Below are positions 1 through 12,322 of a stretch of DNA of 64,000 bases, in pieces. The notes below the pieces were generated by a model, which worked only from the letters and a program-made list of their open reading frames with translations, had not been told where the DNA came from and ran no database searches. The stretch comes from Triplophysa rosa (lineage: Eukaryota; Chordata; Actinopteri; Cypriniformes; Nemacheilidae), in contig NC_079906.1 in assembly GCF_024868665.1 (NCBI RefSeq), positions 17,138,410-17,202,409 of the forward strand, in the 5' to 3' direction. Within the stretch, counting starts at the first letter, position 1. Every line of letters begins with the position of its first letter. Made by a program: the position numbers and the translations under genes.

Positions 1-1721
1 TCGAATGGAAAGCTTCTCTTTTCACAACCACTGCATGACTGACACAAGGCAACCAAAGCGGATTGTGTTGTCTTTATTCTGGGGTATATTTGCAGCTCCT
101 GCCATTTGTGGAAATTGCACCAGCACTTAACCCAACAATCTGTAACAATCGACTGTTTCCTGGTGAATCAGAATTTCCTCTTATCAACTCAGACTTGCAT
201 TAAAGTAATGTGTTTACCAGCTAGTGGAAGTGGTGTTGTATTAACATTATTGTATATATATGCAGTTGTTACAAATGTTACAACCAAATTGCCCACTCTT
301 TGCGTTCTGCAAAGATGTCATTGCACATAAAACATTTCAGGGGAAAAACAACATTACTTTTTTTGCCCATTGAGGTTCTCAAGTACCTCAGCTGACACAT
401 TCGACTTTTTGAGTGATTATTTTGCTGATAGAAATGTACTTGAACAGTTTCATTGTTAATCTCAGTCAGTGGCTGCCGTTTTTTTTTGTTTTTAGCATTT
501 TCTTAGCATAGTTTAGTTAATACCAAATTTTAGGTCTAGAACAATACATTTGTTCTGTGAGTACTGTAACCAGGCATTTAAGCATTTGTCTTTCCTACAT
601 GCATGTTCTTCCCCGGAGATGAAAATGACTCAAAAAGCTGTAGAGGTTTTCATAAATGAGACCGAAACGGACGACTGCTGATGTTCTCTTCACCTCCTGT
701 GGTAAAGCAATAAAAGAAAATCAATTTCATCTCCTGTATTTCAAGCTGTCTCTGTTGACTTCAGCTCTGATAATACTTGCAGACAGGCTTGGAAAGTGTC
801 GGAGGTGATCTAGAAGGCAAGGAATAGTGGGGGGGATGAAAAATCTCTGGTAAAAGGGATTTGTTCAGGGTAGCAGGTGTTGGCGGAGGTTATGCGCTCT
901 TTGGCCCTCACCTTAAATTACCCGCCGCAGACGGATTCGAGTTCAAATTCTTCTGAAAACCATGGGGTCATGCATCTGCACCTGTGCAGGCGGCTCTGCT
1001 AACACCGGTCCACTTTTCAAAGCGTTCGAAACTCTGAAAGGTTTGCTTTTGTCACAAGATTTTGTGTCAGTTTTGATTATAACTTGCCACCTGGACTCTG
1101 GACATCTCTAATTATTTTCTGGATTTTTAAAACCGCTCACTTTCAGTTATTTTTTTCTGTGATTGAGTCACATGATGCTCACCTGAATTCCTCTTGAGCT
1201 GACAGAACAATTTTGTCTTTAGAGAGATGTAACACTGTAACCTATAAATGAAAAGGGAGAAAATGCATGCTCGATTTCCAAATGGAGTCTGACTCACTTT
1301 TCTTGTCTCTAAAGGTGTCAGATAAATACTGAGCACTTGAGGAAAACAGATCTTGTGGAAGGCAAACAAATACTGCTGCTGATAAAAGGAAAAACCCGAT
1401 CATGAATTGAATGATGGATGTGCATCAATAATTGTATTACAGGTTAAGCTCACGTGGCTTGAAGATTTAGAATTAGCTTAAATTGTGCAAAAAGAATCAC
1501 ATTTTTCAAGGTCGCCTCAGCTACTGCCCTTGCGCTCGGGTTGGCAAGTGCCTCACAAGACTCAGAAGAGCCCCGCCCCAGAGAATCATCAGTCTTTGTC
1601 GACTAACAATTGGCTTTTTTACTGGGCGCAATCGTATCGCAATCCCTCCCCATTCATAGTAATGGCAGTGGTCTTGACACGTGGTCTTGTTAGTATTTAT
1701 TATATCTATTATCTTTGTTCA
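1..1721. other. Non-coding DNA, nothing recognised
   Basis: AT-rich sequence with only short chance frames and no recognisable repeat or splice-bounded coding segment. It could be an intron or upstream flank of the gene carrying the 5983-6476 exon. Confidence 0.5.
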
Positions 1722-1729
1722 TAATAGGG

Positions 1730-2612
1730 AGCCGCAGAGATGACGTATTTTTGTATGCAAAACCCGGAAGCGAGTTTGCATTTTAGAACTTCCAGTTCCA
1801 TCGCTCCAAAGTTAATAGGTTTTTGGTAAATCGCCCCAAAATAAGGTCTGTGGTGAACAAAACCTCTAAGGCTGCGTTTATATTTGGCATTAACATGCGA
1901 CCTGTATCTGGATGTTGTCCACATACACATTGAAAAGACAAGTGTAAACGCGCTGTGTCCTGATTGTCTGAAGATCCGATCTGCTTGTTCGGATCACCGA
2001 GATCGCATGTTAATGCCAAATATAAAGGCACCCTAAATATTTTCACGTTTTATTCTATGACATAAAACACACCAATTATAACCCGCTTGTGATCTTTTAA
2101 AGCCTTATTGTGTCTTAAAAACGGCGGTTGCTAACAAGTTGCTAAAAGCGACTACATCCTTTGGCGGTGACGTTAGACGTGAACGCGCATATAAAGCTCA
2201 CAAATAATGCAACATGGGCACAAATCTCTTCGAACGTAGATGCGGATTAATTCACGGAGTAATTACTTACCAGTGAACACATGTTTAATAAAGTTTGAAA
2301 GAGTTGTTGGAGGCTTAATGGTGGTGATGTTGATAGAGCGACCTTAAATGTAGTCTGTTTATAGCATCATGTTAGCTTTTTACTTCTGCCGATTGTATTT
2401 CGGCTTCAAAAGTAACAAATGTTGTGTTAATTTGTAAAGATTATCTTGATAGACAAAACGTGTAAACATCATAATCCTTTGTTAATCACAGAAATTATAT
2501 TTTTGCGATCTTCCAAAAGTCTATGGGAAAAATGCATAGGCTTTCGGTTGAGGGAACCAGAGTGGCACTCACTTCCGGGGTTAGCCTAAAAAAATACATC
2601 ACCTCTTAGCCT
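1730..2612. mobile_element. TIR DNA transposon relic, copy 1 (interrupted)
   Basis: Similar along its length to 52190-52880. Its ends form an imperfect inverted repeat: GATGACGTATTTTT near 1739 faces AAATACATCACC near 2595, and CCCGGAAG-type blocks lie just inside. No transposase frame. About 700 bp once the nested MITE at 1870-2033 is discounted. Confidence 0.7.
1870..2033. mobile_element. 164-bp Harbinger-like MITE nested in the relic
   Basis: Terminal inverted repeats of 31 bp (start GGCTGCGTTTATATTTGGC, other end GGGTGCCTTTATATTTGGC on the opposite strand) with two mismatches. It is flanked by TAA on both sides (1867-1869 and 2034-2036). The related copy at 52.3 kb has the uninterrupted sequence CCTCTAAATATT with one TAA, which is an empty site. 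A TAA duplication and GG-starting ends fit a PIF/Harbinger-type MITE. Confidence 0.85.
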
Positions 2613-2679
2613 CTCCATTGTTTTACTGTTTAAATTGTGCAGAAAAACAGGTTCCCATTGTTGCAATTTAGCTAATTTT

Positions 2680-2919
2680 GGCCCGGTTTCGCAGACACGG
2701 ATTAGTTTAAGCCAGGACTATGCCTTAGTTGAATTAAGATATTAATGTCGCTTTTATGAAAATGCCTTAGAAGAAGACATTACTGGTGAGCATCTTGAGA
2801 CAAAACAATGGCACTGATATATTTTAAGGTATTTCTGGGCAAGTTATATTCAGTTAAGACAGGTCACACATTCCTTTTAGTCTGAGACTAGCCTTAAGCC
2901 TCGTCTGTGAAACCGGGCC
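2680..2919. mobile_element. Foldback MITE, 'GGCCCGGTTTC' family, copy 1
   Basis: The ends are inverted repeats (GGCCCGGTTTC at the left, GAAACCGGGCC at the right) with GATTAGTTTAAGCCAGGACT-like blocks inside. A related copy is at 51869-52107. No coding capacity. Confidence 0.8.
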
Positions 2920-3665
2920 ATAGTGTGACAAATCACCTGCTACAGGGCATGTTGTCATAGGTGGCAATTTCCTGGGCAATTAAAATTTTAGCTGTGGATA
3001 AATGTTTCTTTGTAGTCAAGACTTTTCAGTAGTGTGTATAGAGGCATTTGAAACTAACTACCCCGTGTGCCATTAAATGTCCAGTATATAAAATTTAGCG
3101 GCGACCTTTAATACATAGTCCCAGCTAGATATTTTATCATCACTGTACCATAGCAACTGCTTTAAAAAAGCACTCCCAAGATGTCTGGAACTTCAACTGA
3201 TGTCACTCATTTTTTTATATCTCTGTGTGTTTGTGCCTTCCCATTAGTTTGAAAACAATATCACGTCGGCATTGTTTGGACATGTTTTGCTTCATGCTCA
3301 TTTACAGACATCTCCAACAGTTTTCAGAACAGTGATCAGCGTGTAGGATATGGACGCATCACACCAATAATTAACTGACAGTTTGAACCTTGTTTAGCTT
3401 TTGTTGATGTCAAAATATATTTTTATTTTCAAACCCCCTTCTTCCTTTTCATTCATCAGTACATGGCAGTTGCTCAAGAGTCTAATTAGGGCCCTTGGCT
3501 GAATCTTGGCAAAGGCTGGATGTTTCTCCCTCGCTGGAAGCTCAGATTCATTATTAGGCAGCTGCGATTAATCGCCCTTCCTCGGAATAATACTCAGGTC
3601 TTCATTAACTCTCCAGGCTAAAGAAAGTCATCATGGGGCCAAAATATAAAGTCTGTGGATTTCCA

Positions 3666-3785
3666 TTACATTTCTGCATTTGACAGATGCTTTCATGCAA
3701 ATCGACTTTTTTGTCAGTATGTTTCCTGGGGTTTGAACCAACAACCTTTGCATTGCTAACTCTACCATCTGATCCACAGGAACAC
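3666..3785 (-). repeat. tRNA-derived SINE fragment (inverted)
   Basis: Starts with the reverse complement of the SINE tail (CATTTGACAGATGCTTTCATG) and continues into a B-box-like GGGGTTTGAACC. Same family as 27250-27403 and 24522-24655. Confidence 0.6.
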
Positions 3786-5982
3786 TCAATGAACCGATCA
3801 GTATGTGAAATTTTATTTTATTACAGAAATCTCTTTCTGCATAATATACTGTAGACCACTACATTATAGGACATTTACTTACTTTTAAAACATACAGGAA
3901 ACATGAATTTGGCTTTTATTCCTATTTCCCAAAGGCTGGAATCGTACCATATTTCACCCCTATTAGTCTATGAGATGATGTTGGATGTCGGCCATGGTAA
4001 ATATAGTCTAAACACATCCTCCCTCCACTGTCAACATCTGCCCCATTTTCAGCTGGTGCATATAAACTGCCACACTGTTTCGGTGTAGATTTCCGTGATG
4101 TATCGCTGTGCTCGACGCTCAAGATTTGTTTTTATTTTTCAGTCACATTTGCTCAGGCTTACTAATTTATTCCCTGTCAGCTCTCTCTTCATGCTGTCTA
4201 CAATTTAACAAATAGGTAAATAATTAGAGATGGACCCGTCAAACAAGGTACAGCGTTAAGCTGCTTGCTGTGTGACACACCGTTAGAAAGCAACCTCATG
4301 TTACACAAACAAGAAATGTCCTGTGGTCCTGTTCTTTTTAAACAATAAAGAGGATCTTCAACCTGCAGGGAATTTAGAAATACAAATACAAATTCCAGCA
4401 TCAATTGCCAACACTATAGAGATTAAAAGTAAGTACACATCGAATTAGCCGGGTAAGGATTACTGTGATGTTCTAACTAGTGTAGTATCACAAGGCAGTG
4501 ACCTGTTTTTTTGTAAGCCAGCTGGTGATAAATATGATAGGGATGATCTAGTTAACACAGAATACTCCTGCCAGGTGGATTATAGTGAAAGCAGGTGGCT
4601 TTCCTGAAATGTTTATATGCTTAATTTTGAAAAGTTTGACGATCTTGACGAGAGCACTTTTTTGTCTGGTGTTTCCTGTTAAAACAGGAAGTTCAGGTGA
4701 GATGTGGATATGCTTGGTAATGCAAAATCAGTAATATTTTAGTTAGTTTGTCTAGATAAAAGACTTCTAAATACACAAGTCCAAATGCATATCTGTTAAA
4801 ATACTATTTGTTAACTTTAAGTATAAGCACTACCTTATAGATGATTTTATATTTACTAAAAGCCGCAAAACTCAATCACAATTGTGTTTTGTGCATAGCA
4901 TTTTCAGTAGCAAATAGGATGTGCTACATAACAGGACTGAATGCAAAAAAAATTGTTAAAGCCCTTTCAAAACCGAAAATATATGGGAATATAATGGGAA
5001 ATATAATACAATATATTAAATAATAAATTTGCATGTATTGGAAACAAGTTCTTATTTTATATTTTATAATATATGAAATGCGTCAATTCCTTACGTATTA
5101 TTCAATATATTGTAATATATTAGCAATGTGTTACTCTATATATTTCCAAACATAGATTAAATTATTTAATATATTGACAGTTAATTAATAGGAAAATTAA
5201 AAAAGTCCCCCTATGGAAAAATAAAGCATGGTTTTATTACTGTAAAAGTGTAGCAACCATTTTTTTGTTTTGCCAGATTGATTATCCTTTGTTATACCAT
5301 AGTTTTATGACAAATACCCTGAGTAAACTACGGTTATTTTGGTCAGACCATTGTAAATGTGTGCTTTCTATGGCTTTACTACCGATAAAACTAAGCAATA
5401 AACACTGGTTCATTTTTACAAGGGCCGGTATATGTTCAGTCAGATTTATATGAGAAGTCAGAATGGAGATGTATTAATTCCTGAATGAATAATCTCTCAG
5501 CATTTAACAGGCTCTTTTGCATGATTTGTGAGTTTGGCTGTAATTCTATTGGGATTTAATTTGTTTATAATTAATTGGCTCTTTAGGTTGATGCGACCCG
5601 GCTCATCATCATAATTCTAAGGTTATTACCATTCCAAATTTATTTCAGCACTTAAAACACACTTTGTAGCAACAGGATTCTTACTAAAACAATGAGGGCA
5701 ATCCTTGAACGAGTCTCAAGGGAATATGTCATAAGGTTAGCGGTGAGTTTGACAATAAAAAGCTTAGAACGCTATCGTTATTTTCCCCGCAGCTCTGGCA
5801 ACAATTTGCCCATTAATGTTGCCGTGGATGTGGGAAGTGGAAGTGTTTTTAAAGTCTCCCATTGTAATATTCATTTATTTGAAACTCTAGCGCACTAAAC
5901 ATTTTGAAATGAAATTGAAGCTAATTGCAGACAGTTAACAGGTCGTTTTAACCTTTCCTCTCTCCTTTTCCCCTGTAAACAG
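3786..5982. other. Non-coding DNA upstream of the KIAA1614-like exon
   Basis: No coding segment recognised. Contains a strongly AT-rich stretch around 4980-5200 built of AATATATT-like words. The last 200 bp before 5950 look less repetitive than the rest. Confidence 0.5.
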
Positions 5983-6476
5983 AACGATGCTGAGAGTCTG
6001 TCTGGCTTCAGAATGTTGGAACTGGGCACCTGTTCGGTCAGCGCTCAGAGCCTTTCTGACCGCAATGCCCTGGCAGTGCCGCCTTTCAGCCACGGGATGG
6101 GCAGGGGCAGCCAGTCTCCACGCTGTTTGCTCCTCGAGCCGCTGGACCCGGAGGTTTGGCACAAGCACCGCGGAACACTGGAGGACGGTTCCCACACGCT
6201 GGAGCCGCAAAGCCTGGCTGACAGCTTTCTCTCCAATGCATCCAGCTTCGACACCCTCTACGTCCCCCAAGCCCGTCCGATGGGCCTGCCGCCATCTTCC
6301 TTGGATCTGGGGGGGTCGTATGAGGGAGCCTCCTCGTTGGGTTTGGACCCGCCTGCTGTCAGTCCGAATATCATTAAACGGCGCAGAGGGGGACTCATTG
6401 AACAACGGGACATCATTAAAGCACACCAGGCGCACAAGATCCAGAGCACCCCACAGGCCCGGCGCAAAGAATGGGA
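5983..6476 (+). CDS. Internal exon of a KIAA1614-like (DUF4685-type) protein, partial
   Basis: A single long internal exon of 494 nt. It is preceded by a strong polypyrimidine tract and AG (5951-5982) and followed by the consensus donor GTAAGT at 6477. It is open from its first base (starts N-D-A-E-S-L) and ends two bases into a Glu codon, so it enters in phase 0 and leaves in phase 2. If the donor were read through, a TAA would stop translation at once. The peptide (about 164 residues) is Ser/Pro/Gly-rich and probably disordered, then turns basic with the motif IIKRRRGGLIEQRDIIKAHQ and ends RRKEWE. I read that tail as belonging to the uncharacterised KIAA1614/DUF4685 family, from memory only. 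Synteny fits: human KIAA1614 lies upstream of CACNA1E on the same strand. No function is known to me. Base composition is clearly more GC-rich than the surroundings. No flanking exons were recognised, so it is either part of a gene with distant exons or a surviving fragment. Confidence 0.6.
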
Positions 6477-6641
6477 GTAAGTGACACATGCAGTTTGATA
6501 AGATGTGCACGCGTTTAGTAGAAATCTAGTTTTTGGTGATTTTCTATTGATTATACAGTTTAAGAAAGTGATGAGGTGAAAAGTCATTCTGTTCTTTCTT
6601 GAAATAGAAAAAGTTTTGTTTTATTCCTTTGCTGGTATTTT

Positions 6642-6895
6642 AAGGGATAGTTCACAAAAAATGAAAATTCCTGTATCATTTATTCACCCCCATTTTATTC
6701 CAAACCTGTATGAGTTTCTTCTGCAGAACACAAAAGATTTTTTAAAGAAAGATAGAAACCAAACAAACAGACCTCCCGTTGACTTTAATTGTGTGAACAC
6801 AAAACCACATTACTCAAAATATCTTCTTTTGTGTTACACGGAAGAAAGAAAGTCATAGATGTTTTGAACGACACAAGAATGAATAATTACAGAAT
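6642..6895. repeat. Foldback (Angel-like) MITE, partial
   Basis: Left end AAGGGATAGTTCAC with AAAATGAAAATTCC, then CATTTATTCACCC, CCAAACCTGTATGAG and CAGAACACAAAAGA, the usual word order of this abundant cyprinid foldback family. The right end is degraded. Confidence 0.75.
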
Positions 6896-7949
6896 GTTTT
6901 TTACAGAAAAAACAGAATTTTGATACAGATCTCTATCATCCGTCATCTAGCATGATTTCTGTTTCAGCTTTGAAAATCAGTTGACCTCTGCTTTAAAGAG
7001 TGGGTCAGCCAATCATGTGTTCCCATGGTGATAAGATTTTAGATACAATGTTCAGGTAAATAGAAGTAGTGATTCTACTTCTGTGGCGCATGTCTTTAAG
7101 GGCTAGTCTTCAACCTCTGCAATCATTCACTGCACATTTTGAGATTATGAGAGCATGTAGGTGTGGGTTTGACAGATGTTCAACCTAGACAGAAAAAGTA
7201 ACCGGCTTTCAATTTAATACAACTTCTGCGAGGGTACTTGTTAGCTATTGGTGCTTTATGTATGACACATCATAACTCTGGGAATTATAGGTGTGTTGAG
7301 TCATGAAAATATTTTAAAGGGAAGTTTAAGGAGTGGGGTTAAAGAAGAATGGAGAAGTAATGTTTTCTATAGAAAAGTAACAGCAGTGATGTTTACTCAT
7401 GATGAAATAATGCATTATGATAGAAACAATGTATTTCAAAATAGAAATACTGCAATACTGCTATTTTTGACGTTGATGTTTCTGTGCTTACAGAATCTAG
7501 ATAAGTAGAGATGTGTCTATCAAAGTTGTTTTTCTTTCCCAAATGATTCATGAGACCTGTAGAAGATGTTTATGCTACTACAGTGTTAGAAAAGTTTTAA
7601 CATGAGATGATCTTCAAATGGAGTTATTCTGTCGGTCCTGAGCTAGATAGTACATACAGTATTTGCCACTATTGTTTTATTGTTGATGTCTCTGGATCAT
7701 TTCTCCAGGGTGCCTTTGATAAATAAGTTCATTAATAGAGTGTTGCAACCTATTGCGTAATCTCTTTTAGGCCAGAGCTGTCAGAATGTTGTGGAAGTGG
7801 CTTTGCTGAAGTAAATGTGTAAAAGAGAAAGAGAGGGCGAGCTACATCCCGCAGCGCTGGAGCATTGCACTCCTGAAATGATTACCTTTCATTTGGCTTT
7901 AAACACAGTATGAGGGTGTGGAGGTATAATAACCCCATTGCTCCTTGGA

Positions 7950-8000
<51 letters not shown>

Positions 8001-9471
8001 CATGCACAGTCTCTCCAGATTCAATTACTTGATGACATTAAGGGCATCAGAAAAAAGCAAAGTATAATACTGGGAAGCAGTCTAATGTTTGATTTGTGTG
8101 GATGAATGATGTAATTAAATTTGAGCTTTATTTAAAATCAATAGACCTGTAATGGTATGTCCTCACTAAGATAGCTATAATAGATAACAAGTGTGTTTGC
8201 GTGAGTGTTGTAGTAACTATGGAATTGTGTGCCTTTCTGCATTGAATAATTTTGTCAGCTTGTTGCTTTGAAAGAAATAATAGATTTATTAATCAAATGC
8301 CTTTGACAGATTAATTTGTTAGCACGATGGGACAGTGATTAATGTTGTGCTACATAGCAATGTACGTTCTGTTCTGTCTTAATGACTTTTTCTATTTATT
8401 TATAATAGATCACAAAGACATTAACTGTTAAAACTACACTGAAAAAAATAACTTGTAGAATTTACTTAATAAAATCCTCGTAACAATTTGCACGAATTTT
8501 TTTAAAGTAAAATTTGCTGCTATAATTCAAGTACAACTTACTAACCAGAATAAAGTAAATTCTACTTATTAAATACATTTAGTTTTTGTTAAAATATCAA
8601 GTAAACGTTACTTAAAGTAAACAAAAACAAAAGATGCTGAACAAAATCACGTGTCCAAAACGCTATAAATCCATTTTGATTAATTTGAGTAAAAATGTGT
8701 TTTCTTTACAAAGAAAAGTGGCAAGATGAAAACCACTATTTTCTGTTTCAAAGCTTCACATAGCATCTTTAGGTTCTAGTAACATAAAAAATTCAAATCC
8801 AGATTTTGATTTTAAAATAATTTTAAAAAATGATAATTTTTTCCCCAAAATGCAATAAATCCATGACAATTTTTTTAGTCAAAATACAATAAATCCATTG
8901 AATCAATATAAAAGTTATTTTTCATATTGAAACTGTTAAAAAATACACAACAAAGTAAGTTGATCCACATATGACAGCCTCTGAACTCAATACAATACTA
9001 ATCTTACATACAGGCACTGGACTAAAAATACATTCAATCAGTCATCGCTCCTAAAATGAATTCAAAGGGTCATCTTTTTAATGCTATAAATTAGAGCCTC
9101 ATCTTCTAAATCTCCTCACATAAATGATTAGATTTTGATGGTTTACGTTTATTCCCCACCGCAGAAACCAGCACAGGTTCATCAATGCCGTCAAAATTAT
9201 TCATTTTTTTGTTTGTTTGTTGAACACAAAGTACAAAGTAAATCAGGGAAACTAGGAGCCGACTGTATTCAGAGCGCCGCCATTACTGTTTACAATGCGT
9301 GGAATGGTGTGCTGTGATTGGTTGAGCGGATATATCGCATTCTGCGGAGAAGTGAGACTGGCGTATATTGCGGTTTGGAAAGAAAGGGAGAAAACATGAC
9401 AGAATAACACGGCGGATATCGCATTTTGCGTAACATTAAAAAGTGACTTTTCAATACCGACCTGATACAAT
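6896..9471. other. Non-coding DNA with one CA microsatellite
   Basis: No gene recognised. Includes the microsatellite at 7955-7999 and an AT-rich palindromic stretch at about 8440-8640 with AAGTAAA/TTTACTT words that may be a decayed MITE. Confidence 0.5.
7955..7999. repeat. (AC)n microsatellite
   Basis: Uninterrupted AC dinucleotide run of about 22 units. Confidence 0.95.
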
Positions 9472-9696
9472 GGCACTCACTAAATCCTTGGTGTTTCGAG
9501 TCAGACGTGATCACCCAAACGTGTTTTTTCGTCAATTTTAACAATCATAGGTAGTTTAGATGGTTACTGTAAGGTTAGGGTTAGGGTGTGGGTTAGGGTA
9601 AAGGTTTCGTAAGACTTGAAACACCAAAGATTTAGTCAAAACCAACAAGCCACGCCCACGGATCTGACTCGAAACACCAAGGATTAAGTGCGTGCC
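9472..9696. mobile_element. 225-bp MITE with 10-bp target-site duplication
   Basis: Inverted ends GGCACTCACTAAATCCTTGG (left) and, on the opposite strand at the right, GGCACGCACTTAATCCTTGG, continuing through GTGTTTCGAGTCAGA. It is flanked by identical CTGATACAAT at 9462-9471 and 9697-9706. A 9-11-bp duplication with long TIRs fits a Mutator-like element. The inside holds GGTTAGGGTTAGGG, which is part of the element. Confidence 0.85.
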
Positions 9697-9761
9697 CTGA
9701 TACAATACTGATTTTGGCGGAAACTGGCCAAAATAGCGTTTTGGAACCAAGCTCTTCAAAT

Positions 9762-10712
9762 TAGGGCTGGGCGATATGGCAAAAAAGTAAACTCGATACT
9801 TTAATTCAAATTTTATTCAAACTGTATTTAAAATAGATGATTTTAGATGAAACAGTTTATTAACAAAAGTTAACCTTTAACCAGTTAAAATTAAATTAAA
9901 TTAATGTTGCAACACAGAGGATATTAGGCCATGAACAACATGTACCAGTTCATTCAGTCTCATTTTGACTCAATTGACTCGTTAAGTAAAGGGAGCGTTC
10001 ATTCAATACATTCAACCAATGAAAGGGCTCCGTTACTGGTACATTCGAACGCTATTGGCTCAGCACCTGCGCACATACATAACGCTGCAATAATGTCTTG
10101 CTCGAGTAGTGGGATTCATTCAATGCATTCAGTGAACCTTTAGTCTTTCGAAAAGACATCTCACATAAACTGTAGTACATTTCTTTAATCATGCAAGCAT
10201 CTTACATACAAGGTTCAATATTTTAATGTGCACACAAACTCACTTCATTACATCTCTAATCTGTACAGGGCAGTGCTGGTTTGTTTCATAAGCACCAGCT
10301 CATGTTAGCAGATATGTTAACGATGGATATAAAAACGTTTGTGCTTGAGTTTCGAAGTAACTCGCTTGCAATTGCGCCTCAAGTTTGTTTTGTTTAACCG
10401 GCGATTGCGGAAAAAAACACTTGATAAACCGCGTGATGACAACTCGAGGTTAGTTTCACCTTTGTTTCCGCTTCCAGTAATGTTTTCCTCCTCATGTTGA
10501 GTTTTCTTTGCCAAGTGCAGTATGAAATGGACTTTGTACTTTGACACGCATGATAAAAGCTGCACACTGACTAACTGTTGTTGCGTTTATTTCTGCTGTC
10601 TGTTAGACTGTAAGATTAATCCATATCGAGTCAAAATGCCAATAGCTTATCATCGTTTTTGAAATACATTCTATCGCGATTCGATATGATATCGTTTATC
10701 GGCACAGCCCTA
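9762..10712. mobile_element. 951-bp non-autonomous hAT-type transposon
   Basis: Left end TAGGGCTGGGCGATATGGC, right end the inverted form (GATATCGTTTATCGGCACAGCCCTA, read as TAGGGCTGTGCCGATAA on the other strand). It is flanked by a perfect 8-bp duplication CTTCAAAT at 9754-9761 and 10713-10720, diagnostic of hAT insertion. The internal frames (70 and 82 codons) show no transposase motifs, so it depended on an element elsewhere. Confidence 0.9.
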
Positions 10713-12322
10713 CTTCAAATATACTATTTCTTTACAACATACAGTAGACAATTAAGTAAGAAGAGACTGGTGGTCTCTGTACTGGTAGTTACTGCTTAAT
10801 AATTGAAATAACACACTTCATTACTACTATCATGCCTCCCTCAGCCTAGGCAGAAGCACCGCTCTTCTGAACAACGGTAACAACTTAAAAAACCCAAAAC
10901 TTAAATATAATACCAAAACTCTCCTAAGTCTGAAAGATAAATCAACAAAAAACACGAACAAGTCTTTCTTTTTACTGAAAAACACTTAAAAGGACATGAA
11001 ATGTGGAAAATGAATCTCCTTATGCAGTCAGATACAAAGCGCTGGGAACTACAGATCAAGTATAAGTTTTGTAGTTATATCTACAAAAATTATTTACGTA
11101 GTCTCAACACAAAATAAATAAGTAAACTTAATTTGACCAATTTAAATGGGTTTAACATAATAAAATTGATTTGGATTTACTTTATAATTTGTTCAATTAA
11201 AATTACTCAAACAAAAACATTAAAATGTAATTAGATTTTATTCCCAAAATGTATACGTTATTTTAACTCATTTCCCTCGTTAGACCGATCGCCGGTTTGA
11301 AGCATGCTCATCATGGATGTGAGTAAGGCCGGAACAGTAGCAAACTCTTTTACTTGGGGAAAGCTTTTAGAAATGGAGACAAGTACTTTTGGACTCGCTC
11401 ATGAAGGCAGTCTGTGTCAGGAATGCGGTACCGTGACCTGAGGACTTTTCCATCAAATGCGGTATTTTTATATTTTTTTCATATTTTAACTAGAACAGTT
11501 ATACTTGCATTTTGTTAAAAATAAATACTCATATTACATTTAGTGGTTTCTGTAATAGCGCTGTGGCTTGAAAGTATGATTCGTGTAATGTCCATAGACT
11601 GTATAAAACAGGTAATGACTAATATATTTTAAGATATGGAATCGGCCCCGCCCACTCCCCCACGCTTCTTCTCACAACGTTCACGCCCATTTTAGTTGCA
11701 TTTTTCAAAACGACAGTGAGGTAGACTAGCTGAAAAGGGGGGGTTTCATGACCCTTCAAAGGTTTTATAGACGGTTTCATAGGACATACGGAGCTGGCTC
11801 GAAGTTAACTTTCGGTCTGTGTTTAATTTATTTCAAATGTAATTTTTTATATTAATATTTAATATTGTATTTTGTATATAAATTGTATGTATTGTATTGA
11901 ATTACATTAAAACAACTCAACAATTATTGATTCTTTGCCGGGGTCTACTGGAAGTTACGTTTATTTTGTTGCCGCTGAAACCATCTATTTTTCCTTGAAA
12001 TATGTAGAATTTTTCATTAACAGATTACAGCTTTTCATTAGTACAATGGATGTTTGTCATTATGTTTATGTTATGTTACTGGGTTGTTTTTAGTCACTTA
12101 AAACAGTGAAACAATTATATTTATTCAGCAAATAATTATGTATAAATGAGATGCACCTTGTCAAGTTGTTTGAGAGAATCAAAGCAAAGTGTGTTTTTTT
12201 AAAGTGAAAATATAAGATTTTTGTAATTTTATAGGGAAATATCAATTAAACATACTTTTAACAATACTTGTACTGTTATAAGTAAATGTACGTGTGTCAT
12301 AACTTTTGAATGGTAGTCTAAT
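10713..12322. other. Non-coding DNA, nothing recognised
   Basis: AT-rich, no splice-bounded coding segment. The 11090-11240 part shares AAGTAAACTT and TTACTCAAAC words with the stretch at 8440-8640. Confidence 0.45.

Noticed and set aside
5935..6587. Long frames on the - strand and in other + frames over the 5983-6476 exon
   Set aside because: Shadows of the GC-rich real exon. Only the frame that matches both splice sites gives the structured motif.
9572..9600. TTAGGG-like words resembling interstitial telomere repeat
   Set aside because: Only three imperfect units, contained inside the 225-bp MITE. The same words recur in the 12986-13262 repeat.
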